Source: JAPPHY01 sp965247535 (GTDB lineage Bacteria > Chloroflexota > Dehalococcoidia > Lucifugimonadales > UBA2985). Taken from it: DNA of 64,000 bases. Shown piece by piece: positions 17,236 through 24,189 of this stretch. Position numbers and translations under genes: made by a program. The DNA lies in contig OZ252018.1 in the NCBI GenBank assembly GCA_965247535.1, positions 744,001 through 808,000 on the forward strand, in the 5' to 3' direction. The notes beneath the pieces were generated by a model. That model searched no databases. It saw only the letters and a list, made by a program, of their open reading frames with translations, and was not told the origin of the DNA. Every line of letters starts with the position of its first letter. Position 1 is the first letter of the stretch.

Positions 17236-18316
17236 GTCGTCTTGGGCCGTTGGTCTCGGAGCGCTGAGGAGCTACAGGCGGGCAGGTGTCACCACCCGCC
17301 TGAGCGTAGGCTGCACGCTCCTCGCGTTGCTGGCGTCGGGCGTTGCCCTTGCATCGCTGAGCATGGGCCCGGTCGAGATTCCGCCCGTGCGTGTCGCTTC
17401 CATCGCGCTTGCCGCGCTTGGCCTGGACCTTGGGGGCTTCAATCGGACCGAGCAGCTGGTCATCGAGCAGATCAGGCTGCCGCGCATCGTGGTTGGCGCG
17501 CTCGTGGGCATGGCGCTGGGCGTGTCCGGCGCCACGATGCAGGGCCTGTTCCGCAATCCAATGGCCGACCCCGGCATCATAGGCGTGTCCGCGGGAGGCG
17601 CGCTGGGGGCCGTGCTCGCCATTGCGCTGGGCATGACCGGTCTCTTCTTCCTGGCGCTGCCCGCGTTCGCCTTCGCCGGTGCGGTTTCGGCCGCGTTTCT
17701 CGTATACGGCATCGCCGCTGTGGGCGGCCGCTTCTCCATGGCCACGCTGCTGCTGGCGGGCGTGGCGGTCAACGCCTTCTTGGGCGCGGCGGTCTCCGCC
17801 ATCATCACGTTGCTGCCGGAGAACGGGGCGCTGCGCGAGACGCTCTTCTGGCTTGCGGGCGGCCTGGAGGGACGCTCGTGGGAGCACGTGCGAATTGCAG
17901 CCCCGCTGGTGCTCGGCGGCGTGGCCGTGATGACACTGATGGCCCGCGACCTGAACCTGCTGATGCTCGGCGACGACGAGGCCCAGTCGATGGGCGTGCG
18001 CGTGCGCGCTGCGCGTCCGGCGATTCTTGCGGCCGCGGCCCTTGCGACCGGCGCGGCCGTTGCCGTGAGCGGCGCAATCGCTTTCGTGGGACTTGTGACG
18101 CCCCACCTGTTGCGTCTGACCCTGGGGCCGGACCACCGAGTCCTTGTCCCCATGAGCGCGCTGGGGGGAGCAGTCTTCGTCATCCTCGCGGACACCGTGG
18201 CGCGCATCGCAGTGCAGCCTGCGGAGCTGCGCGTGGGCGTGCTGACGGCGTTCGTCGGCGCGCCGTTTTTCGTGTTCCTGCTCATCAAGAACAATCGTCG
18301 GGCAAACGCGCTATAG
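17234..18316 (+). CDS. btuC: FecCD/BtuC-type ABC transporter permease (cobalamin uptake)
   Basis: Inner-membrane permease of a class II importer, about 360 residues with roughly ten hydrophobic segments. Family segments seen are RLPRIVVGALVGMALGVSGA, GLFRNPMADPGIIGVSAGG, and the cytoplasmic loop GDDEAQSMGVRV that contacts the ATPase. The C-terminal GLVTPHLLR is also typical. The TTG at 17234 has GGAGG 4 nt upstream; a GTG at 17210 would lie inside the regulatory hairpin. The B12 riboswitch before it and cobO after it make vitamin B12 or a precursor the likely substrate, although the fold alone would also fit siderophores. Confidence 0.88.
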   Translation: MSSWAVGLGALRSYRRAGVTTRLSVGCTLLALLASGVALASLSMGPVEIPPVRVASIALAALGLDLGGFNRTEQLVIEQIRLPRIVVGALVGMALGVSGATMQGLFRNPMADPGIIGVSAGGALGAVLAIALGMTGLFFLALPAFAFAGAVSAAFLVYGIAAVGGRFSMATLLLAGVAVNAFLGAAVSAIITLLPENGALRETLFWLAGGLEGRSWEHVRIAAPLVLGGVAVMTLMARDLNLLMLGDDEAQSMGVRVRAARPAILAAAALATGAAVAVSGAIAFVGLVTPHLLRLTLGPDHRVLVPMSALGGAVFVILADTVARIAVQPAELRVGVLTAFVGAPFFVFLLIKNNRRANAL

Positions 18317-18329
18317 GGAGAGTTGTTGC

Positions 18330-19400
18330 ATGCTGAGACGTCTTTCAGGTGTGGTACGACTTCATGCGGCTCTGGTTCTGGTGGTGGTGGCGCTGCTGGC
18401 GTGCACTGCGGACCCAACGCCAACGCCTGTGCCCACGGCCACGCCCGCGCCCACGCCAACGGCTACAACGTCGCCGGGCGAGATGGCGCTGCGCGGCGTG
18501 CGCGGCATCGTCGACCCAACGAACCTGGGCTGGCCGCGGCAGGTGGAGGGCCTGAACGGCGTGGTCACCATACCGGCCAAGCCGCAGCGAATCGTTACCG
18601 CATCCATTGGCCATGACGAGATGACGCTGGCGCTCGTGTCCAGCGAGAGGCTGGTGGGCGCGGGAGCCGTCTCCAAGGACCCTACTTACTCTAACGTGGC
18701 TGGCCTCCTGGAGGCCAAAGCGGAGATCTCGCGTGAGCCGGAGACCATCATCGCCCTGGAGCCCGACGTCGTTGTGACAAGCCCGTTCTTCTCGGAAGAC
18801 GGAATTGCCGCGCTCTCTCGCGTTGGAATCCCGGTTGTGCAGACCGAACTGCGTCAAGACGCGGAGTCGCGCGTCAACGCTATACTGCTCATGGGGTACA
18901 TATTCGGAGAGGAGGAGCGAGCCGCCGAGTTCGCGGCGGAGGTGCAGGCTCGGCTGGCGTCCGTGGTTGAGGCCACGGTCTCGGAGGGGGCGCGGCCGCG
19001 CGTGCTGGCGGCTACGCGCTACGCAGACGAGCTGTGGGTTGCCGGCGACGGCTCCACGGAGGGCGGCGTCATTTCGTCGGCCGGAGGCGTGAACGCGGCA
19101 GCCGAAATCGATGGGAACCAGACCACGAGCCTCGAAGGTATCATCACCATGGCGCCGGATGTGATCGTCATACCGCAGCCGGTAGCATTCGGCGCCGATG
19201 AGTTTCGGGAGTACCTGATGAACAGCGAGGCCCTGGCGGAGGTGCCGGCGGTCAAGAGCGGGCAGGTGTACGTGGTGGAGAGCAGGCTCTACACTACGCT
19301 GTCTTTCTGGAACATCCGCGGCGTGGAGCACCTTGCGGCGATCCTGTGGCCTGACCTGTTCCCCGACGCTGAGGCTGTCCCTTTCAGCCTGCCGGAGTGA
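18330..19400 (+). CDS. btuF: Periplasmic/cell-surface binding lipoprotein of a cobalamin ABC importer
   Basis: Substrate-binding protein of the BtuF/FepB fold. A signal peptide ends in the lipobox LLAC (around residue 24), followed by a Pro/Thr-rich linker (PTPTPVPTATPAPTPT) that should hold the domain away from the membrane. The binding domain starts at VTIPAKPQRIVTAS and ends with the W-N-I-R-G-V-E-H helix. ATG at 18330, 13 nt after btuC. About 356 residues. Cobalamin as ligand is inferred from the operon. Confidence 0.85.
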   Translation: MLRRLSGVVRLHAALVLVVVALLACTADPTPTPVPTATPAPTPTATTSPGEMALRGVRGIVDPTNLGWPRQVEGLNGVVTIPAKPQRIVTASIGHDEMTLALVSSERLVGAGAVSKDPTYSNVAGLLEAKAEISREPETIIALEPDVVVTSPFFSEDGIAALSRVGIPVVQTELRQDAESRVNAILLMGYIFGEEERAAEFAAEVQARLASVVEATVSEGARPRVLAATRYADELWVAGDGSTEGGVISSAGGVNAAAEIDGNQTTSLEGIITMAPDVIVIPQPVAFGADEFREYLMNSEALAEVPAVKSGQVYVVESRLYTTLSFWNIRGVEHLAAILWPDLFPDAEAVPFSLPE

Positions 19401-19407
19401 GAATGAG

Positions 19408-20289
19408 ATGAACGGATCGACGGATCGAGACAACACGTCGGCCATAGGCGTACAACACCTTACTTACGAGGTGGAGGCGCTGCGTCTCCTCCACGACGTG
19501 TGCCTGGAGGCGGGCCGCGGTAGCCTCGTGGGCCTGATCGGCCCCAACGGCGCGGGCAAGTCCACTCTGCTGCGGGTCATGTCCGGCATCCTGCGCGCTA
19601 ACGAGGGCACGGTGTGGTTGGACGGTGCGGACATGGCGTCGCTGTCGTCGCAGGAGGTTGCTGCCGGCGTGGCCCTAGTGTCTCAGATAGCGCCGTACAC
19701 CCACGGCTTCACGTCGATGGAGCTTGTGATGATGGGGCGTTATCCCCATCTGGGCCGCTTCCAGGTGGAGGGCCGCGAGGATGGTCGCATCGCCGAGAGG
19801 GCCATGCGCCTCACGGAGACGGAGCGCTATGCCGAAAGGACGCTGGACACGCTGTCGGGCGGCGAGAGGCAGCGGGTCTTTGTGGCCCGCGCCCTGGCTC
19901 AGCAGCCGCGTTTCCTGCTGCTTGACGAGCCGACGTCGAACCTCGACGTGCTGCACCAGTTGCAGGCGATGGAGCTGGTGCGGAGCCTGGTAAGCGACGG
20001 TCTGACGGCGGTCGCCGCCATCCACGACCTGAACCTGGCGGCGCGCTACTGTGATCGACTCGCTTTGATGAAGTCGGGGCGCATCATCGCCGAAGGGACG
20101 CCGGAAGACGTGCTGTCGCCGGAGACGCTGGAGACGGCATTCGGCGTTCGGGCGGCAGTGTACCGCGACCCGGTTACGGGCGCGCCGGCTGTGAGCGTCA
20201 TGGGCGCGGCAGGCGGGCTGCCGGCGGAACTGCATCGCAATGGTGGGAACAGCCTTTCAGGAGAGGCAACGCATGAGCCAGGAAGCTAG
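19408..20289 (+). CDS. btuD: ABC transporter ATP-binding protein (cobalamin uptake)
   Basis: ATPase subunit of the importer. Walker A GPNGAGKST, signature LSGGERQRV, Walker B LLLDEPTSNLD and the H-loop AAIHDLN are all intact. ATG at 19408, right after btuF. The C-terminal tail beyond the ATPase domain is about 50 residues and overlaps the start of cobO by 17 bases. Confidence 0.9.
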   Translation: MNGSTDRDNTSAIGVQHLTYEVEALRLLHDVCLEAGRGSLVGLIGPNGAGKSTLLRVMSGILRANEGTVWLDGADMASLSSQEVAAGVALVSQIAPYTHGFTSMELVMMGRYPHLGRFQVEGREDGRIAERAMRLTETERYAERTLDTLSGGERQRVFVARALAQQPRFLLLDEPTSNLDVLHQLQAMELVRSLVSDGLTAVAAIHDLNLAARYCDRLALMKSGRIIAEGTPEDVLSPETLETAFGVRAAVYRDPVTGAPAVSVMGAAGGLPAELHRNGGNSLSGEATHEPGS

Positions 20290-20842
20290 CGGACAGCAGG
20301 TCGAAAGGCAGGGCCGCCGCGTTGCGCACGGCCTCGTGATCGTGAACACCGGCGATGGCAAGGGCAAGACCACTGCAGCGCTTGGCGTGGTCTTCCGCGC
20401 CTGGGGGCGGGACTTCAACATCAGGGTCTTCCAGTTCATCAAGAACACAGGGGCCAGGTTTGGAGAGCACCGGGCGGCCGATAGGCTGGGCATCCCAATT
20501 GAGTCACTTGGCGACGGCTTCACGTGGCTGTCCAAGGACATGGACCGCACGGCTGCCCTGGCGGTTGAGCAGTGGCGCCGCAGCAGGGAGGCCATTCTCA
20601 AGGGCGAGGAGGACATCATCGTCCTGGACGAGTTCACATATGCCATGCACTACGGCTGGGTGCCCGTCGCTGAGGTGGTGGACGCGCTGAAGAGGCGTCC
20701 AAGCTCGCTGCACGTCATCATCACGGGTCGCTACGCGCCGCAGGAGCTGATCGACTGCGCTGACCTTGTCACCGAGATGAGGCTCATCAAGCACCCCTAT
20801 GATGAGCAGGGCATCAAGGCGCAGAGAGGTATCGAGTTCTAG
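20273..20842 (+). CDS. cobO: Cob(I)yrinic acid a,c-diamide adenosyltransferase (CobA/CobO type)
   Basis: ATP:corrinoid adenosyltransferase that attaches the 5'-deoxyadenosyl group, so imported corrinoid becomes coenzyme B12. The P-loop NTGDGKGKTTAALG is near residue 26; VLDEFTYAMHYGWV and the IITGRYAP segment are typical of the CobA/CobO family. ATG at 20273 with GGAGAGG upstream. It is the last gene of the riboswitch-controlled unit; uptake plus adenosylation points to salvage rather than de novo synthesis here. Confidence 0.93.
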   Translation: MSQEASGQQVERQGRRVAHGLVIVNTGDGKGKTTAALGVVFRAWGRDFNIRVFQFIKNTGARFGEHRAADRLGIPIESLGDGFTWLSKDMDRTAALAVEQWRRSREAILKGEEDIIVLDEFTYAMHYGWVPVAEVVDALKRRPSSLHVIITGRYAPQELIDCADLVTEMRLIKHPYDEQGIKAQRGIEF

Positions 20843-20866
20843 GCCGTCCTCTTTCTCCTAATCGAT

Positions 20867-20894
20867 GAGCGCCCACAGCCAGAAGTGGGCGCTC
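20867..20894 (+). terminator. Hairpin behind cobO
   Basis: GAGCGCCCAC and GTGGGCGCTC form a perfect 10-bp stem with an 8-nt loop, 24 nt after the cobO stop. There is no T run behind it, so it may stabilise the 3' end or need other factors. Confidence 0.5.
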
Positions 20895-21256
20895 ACGTTC
20901 CGGCTAGCAGGGATTACTGCCCGTATAGGTCACTGGATGACTATGCTTGTTTTCATCCGCAGAAGCCAGGCGCAGTGTCCTGCCTTGTACATGGTGGTGG
21001 AGTATCGCACCTGACCTGTGCCAAGGCGGTCAACTTGTGGTCGTTGACCCACGTAGTCACCCCTTGAGCGGGAAGAGGCGATCCAGGAAAGCACGGGAAG
21101 ACGTCGTTATCACAGGTTCTCGACGACTCTAACTTGTACTCAGAGGCACTGTTGTAGTGGGTAGAACGGCCCGAATCATACTCGAGATGCCCTACCGGCT
21201 CAGCGGGCAGGGGTAGCTTGCGTGGGGCAGGGATCACCTCCCCGGGCGGCGGATGC

Positions 21257-21304
21257 ATACGGCCGGAGTCCAACGCCAACGCGGGGCGTCAACTCCGGCC
21301 GTAT
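21257..21304 (-). terminator. Long hairpin behind the selenoprotein gene
   Basis: ATACGGCCGGAGT and its exact complement form a 13-bp stem around a 22-nt loop that can itself pair (ACGCC with GGCGT). It lies about 40 nt beyond the stop of the minus-strand selenoprotein gene. No T run is seen, so termination is inferred from position and stem strength. Confidence 0.5.
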
Positions 21305-21344
21305 ACGCAACGTGGCAACGTGCCGTCAGGGAAGCGTGCGAGTG

Positions 21345-21884
21345 CTAGCCTTCGGTGATGATACTCACGAACTGGTCTGCGGCTGACCTGGCCCGTTCCA
21401 TGAGCTCTTCGGGCGGAAGGCTTCCCACCGGATGAGGCACGACAGCGAACTCCATTCCCGGGATTCCGCCGAGGCGTGCCATGCCCTTGCATGTGCTGAT
21501 AAAGGCGTCCGTGGCAATCAGCATCGCGGGTATGCCGTTCTTCTCGATCTCTATGCTGTTGAGCAGACCGCTCGAACTGCAGGACCCTCAGTCACCATGG
21601 GTGAGAATCACGACGTCGCACTCCGACGCGCCCTTCTCTTCCCACTCACTCCAGGGGTGATGCTGACTTGAACTGTACGTCCCCCGTACAATGCCCTTGA
21701 GACTGTACCTTTCGCCGAGGACCTCCCCAACCATCTCGAGCAACTGAGGAGCGTTGAGCTTCTGATTGTTGAAGATCCCCAGGACCTTGCCGTCGAGGGT
21801 ATCCACCCTCGCCGCTCTGGATCCGGCCTCAATGACCGGGTCGGACGTTGGGTCGAGAACCCGCAACCTTTCTGCTACTACCAT
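21345..21884 (-). CDS. UGSC-family selenoprotein (in-frame UGA read as selenocysteine)
   Basis: The frame starts at an ATG behind GGAGGGAGGAG, runs 98 codons, meets TGA (21590-21588), then continues in the same frame for 80 codons to a TAG at 21345. The junction reads THGD-U-GSCSSSGLLNS, the Sec-Gly-Ser-Cys motif for which the UGSC (seleno)protein family is named. Both sides look like protein: VVILTHGD before, and NGIPAMLIATDAFISTCKGM after. A SECIS-like hairpin lies 10 nt after the TGA. The full product would be 179 residues with Sec at position 99. Family function is unknown; a Sec/Cys pair two residues apart suggests redox chemistry. It is the last gene of a unit with the conserved protein at 21933. 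Confidence 0.88.
21558..21577 (-). promoter_or_regulatory. Bacterial SECIS element
   Basis: On the minus strand, GTT-C-GAGC-GGTCT-GCTC-AAC follows the UGA after 10 nt. It folds into a seven-pair stem with one bulged C and a GGUCU loop. The E. coli fdhF SECIS has the same plan: about 11 nt spacing, a bulged U and the same GGUCU in its apical loop, with the G and U bound by SelB. Confidence 0.82.
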
Positions 21885-21932
21885 ATTCTCCTCCCTCCGC
21901 TGGACTATTCTACTCTACGCACCAGGCCGCTC

Positions 21933-23009
21933 TCAGGCCTGGTATCTGACCTCCCGCGAAATTACTGAGCCGCCGTAGGGCAGCATGTAGTGAATGAATC
22001 CTCCCGCCGGCCCGCCGGCGATCGCAACGTGAATGTCATCGGGGCTTCCCGTGATGGCCATCGTTTGTTCGCCTCCTTCCGATGCGCCTCTTCCGCGAAC
22101 CGGCCATCCCTGAGCACGTAGCGCATCGACCGTACACTTGGTCCCTTCGAACACCGCCTGTCGGAAGTCGGCCTTGGACCAGCCGTCCTTGACCAGGTAG
22201 CCCGCGTTCTCCGGCGGGATCACCAGTACGCAGTAGCCGCCGGATGCTACCAGCCTCCCGCTGCCCACCAGGTGCCTGGCGACGGTGTCGGCGATCTTCT
22301 GGGCGGAGTCCTCCGAATGGGCTGACAGCTGCACGTGTCCGTTGGTTGCGAACACTGTGACGACGCTCTGCTCACGGCTGAATCCCCGTTCAACGTGCAC
22401 GGGCAGCAACGACGGGTAGTCGTCCTCATTCTCGACGATGTGATAGCCGGTGTACTTGCCGGGTTGCCCGACGGTCGCCCTGTCGAAGACCGGTCGCCCG
22501 AGGGGGTCCTCGGTGCCTGCTCCGGGCAGTGAGCCGAGTATGTTGATCTGGCTGAGCCTGACGGCCCGCCCAATTGTGGAGTTTGCCCGGTTGCCCGGCC
22601 CCAGCACGTTGCCGCGGTAGTTCATGCCGAGGCCATCCCGGATAGGGCCATTCACAATGAATCCAAGGGCGGCCCCACCGGTGGTGGAATTTGGGACGTG
22701 GAGGTTGAATCGCGTGTCGAGTATTGACTCCATTATGGCGAGCACCACTGGGAAATACTCCGGCAGGCAGCCGGCCATCACGGAGTTGATTGCGACCTTC
22801 TCGGCCGTCACGATGCGTTTGCGGGTTGAGTAGGCGCCTACGAGGGAATCGGGCTCCAGTCCTGCAGCGTCCAAGAAGGCTCGTACCTTGTCCTCGGTCG
22901 GGGGCACGACTGGCAGGCCATCCGTCCAGCCCTTTTCGTAGTAGAACTCTATGGCGTCCGCGACGCTATCCACTTCGTACTGGGCCGATTCAAGCGCCTT
23001 TGTGGTCAC
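21933..23009 (-). CDS. Conserved protein of unknown function, partner of the UGSC selenoprotein
   Basis: 358 residues, no predicted membrane segment or signal peptide. I recognise the family only as a widespread conserved protein: the N terminus reads DAIEFYYEKGWTDGLPVVPP, followed by KVAINSVMAGCLPEYFPVV and NGPIRDGLGMN. No catalytic motif is known to me. The GTG start at 23009 has GGAGGG upstream. It is transcribed from a perfect-consensus promoter and is followed after 48 nt by the UGSC selenoprotein gene, so the two probably work together. Cys residues occur at several places, including AGCLPEY and TKCTVD, but no CxxC. Confidence 0.7.
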   Translation of the reverse strand: MTTKALESAQYEVDSVADAIEFYYEKGWTDGLPVVPPTEDKVRAFLDAAGLEPDSLVGAYSTRKRIVTAEKVAINSVMAGCLPEYFPVVLAIMESILDTRFNLHVPNSTTGGAALGFIVNGPIRDGLGMNYRGNVLGPGNRANSTIGRAVRLSQINILGSLPGAGTEDPLGRPVFDRATVGQPGKYTGYHIVENEDDYPSLLPVHVERGFSREQSVVTVFATNGHVQLSAHSEDSAQKIADTVARHLVGSGRLVASGGYCVLVIPPENAGYLVKDGWSKADFRQAVFEGTKCTVDALRAQGWPVRGRGASEGGEQTMAITGSPDDIHVAIAGGPAGGFIHYMLPYGGSVISREVRYQA

Positions 23010-23059
23010 CGGACCCTCCTTCGGAAAGTGCTTCCAGAAAGCCGGAGTGGACTGGCTTG

Positions 23060-23087
23060 ATTATAGCCGAGGTACAACTCGTGTCAA
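23060..23087 (-). promoter_or_regulatory. Perfect-consensus sigma-70 promoter of the selenoprotein unit
   Basis: Read on the minus strand, TTGACA (23087-23082) and TATAAT (23065-23060) match the consensus in all twelve positions and are 16 nt apart. The start of transcription would be at about 23053, giving a leader of roughly 45 nt before the GTG at 23009. Confidence 0.75.
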
Positions 23088-23107
23088 GTTTAGCATCAGT
23101 ATCATGC

Positions 23108-24028
23108 TCAGCCGCCCGTGAGATAGGCCAGGGCAGAGATTGCTGCCGTGATTCCATCGCCTGCTCCGCTGCCTAGCTGCCGAACCGAGTGCCACCGGCA
23201 ATCACCTGCCGCAAACACGCCCGGGACTTCCGTTGCCATTCTGAGGTCAACCTTGATGTGGCCGCCGTCGTCCATGGGTACTGTGCCCCGAAACGCACCT
23301 GTGTTGGGGTGATATCCAACGCAAACGAAGACGCCGGCAAGCGGCAGCTCTCGCGCCTGCCCCGTGTCCGAATCTCGGATGACCACGCCACGGACCGCCT
23401 CGTCGCCGTAGATTGACTCGACCGTCGTTCCGTAGAGGATGTCCAGCTTGGGGTTCTGCAGGACGCGTTCCTGGAGGATCCGGCTGGCAGTGAGCCGGTC
23501 CCGCCTGTGCACCAGCGTTACGCTGCTGCAGACCTGCGTCAGATATAGAGCCTCGTCCAGGGCGGTGTCGCCGCCGCCTATGACGGCCACGTCCCGGTCT
23601 GCGAAGAAGTAGCCATCGCAGGTGGCGCAGGTGGACACACCGCGCCCCTCGAAGGCCTCTTCGCCCGGCACCTCTAGCCTGTTGCGCTCGCCACCGGTCG
23701 TGATGATGACTGATCTGGCCGGGAACTGGCCGCCCTCGGTGCGAACCGCCATGGGTCGAGAACTGACGTCCAACCCCGTTACCTGGCCCATTGCGAATTC
23801 AAGTCCCAGGTTTAACGCCTGCTCCTGCAGCGCGGCAACCAGGTCCGGTCCAATGACCCCTTGAGGGAAGCCTGGGAAGTTCTCGATGGCATCGGCATTG
23901 ATGATCTGTCCACCGAGCCCCGTCCCTTCGATGAGAAGGGTGCTCAGGCCGTTGCGGAGAGTGTAGATGCAGGTGCTGAGTCCAGTAACGCCTCCACCAA
24001 TGACCACCACGTCGTGGGATTCACTCAT
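23108..24028 (-). CDS. trxB: Thioredoxin-disulfide reductase-like flavoprotein
   Basis: FAD/NADPH pyridine nucleotide-disulfide oxidoreductase of the small TrxR type, about 306 residues. The FAD motif VVIGGGVTGLSTCIY, the redox pair in CATCDG, the NADPH motif GGGDTALDEA with HRRDRL, and the C-terminal GVFAAGDC are all present. ATG at 24028; the longer open frame upstream is not conserved. It lies upstream of the selenoprotein unit on the same strand but is separated from it by a strong promoter, so it may be expressed on its own and together. Its position suggests, but does not prove, that it reduces the UGSC protein. Confidence 0.88.
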   Translation of the reverse strand: MSESHDVVVIGGGVTGLSTCIYTLRNGLSTLLIEGTGLGGQIINADAIENFPGFPQGVIGPDLVAALQEQALNLGLEFAMGQVTGLDVSSRPMAVRTEGGQFPARSVIITTGGERNRLEVPGEEAFEGRGVSTCATCDGYFFADRDVAVIGGGDTALDEALYLTQVCSSVTLVHRRDRLTASRILQERVLQNPKLDILYGTTVESIYGDEAVRGVVIRDSDTGQARELPLAGVFVCVGYHPNTGAFRGTVPMDDGGHIKVDLRMATEVPGVFAAGDCRWHSVRQLGSGAGDGITAAISALAYLTGG

Positions 24029-24074
24029 CTCAACTCTCCGAATGCGACGACTATGCGGGCCTCCCGATTGGATC

Positions 24075-24104
24075 GCCGCGGGCACGAGCTCTCGTGCCCG
24101 CGGC
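24075..24104. repeat. 30-bp near-perfect palindrome between katG and trxB
   Basis: Two 14-base arms (GCCGCGGGCACGAG and its complement) flank a CT centre. It lies 86 nt after the katG stop and 47 nt before the trxB start, on the strand of both. It may terminate katG transcription or regulate trxB. There is no T run. Confidence 0.5.
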
Positions 24105-24189
24105 TTGACACTCAACTTTCGCCTCCAGCCGCTCGATTTGCGCTCAGGCGGTGCGAGGTTACCGGTCCGCTGACGGCTTCAGTCGGGGA

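Larger units (their letters stand above)
20843..21344. other. 500-bp intergenic region with two hairpins
   Basis: No convincing gene. A 60-codon plus-strand frame (20885-21067) has no recognisable product or ribosome site. The region separates the convergent btu/cobO unit and the selenoprotein unit and contains two strong inverted repeats that probably act as terminators. Confidence 0.6.

Noticed and set aside
17134..18459. Open frames of about 400 codons on both strands across btuC
   Set aside because: They are shadows of the btuC frame; their translations are low-complexity Arg/Ala/Gly-rich sequences.
20885..21067. 60-codon frame with several Cys and His residues
   Set aside because: No ribosome site, no recognised similarity, and it begins inside a hairpin.
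24104..24112. TTGAC on the plus strand as a promoter
   Set aside because: No -10 box at a suitable distance and no plus-strand gene downstream.
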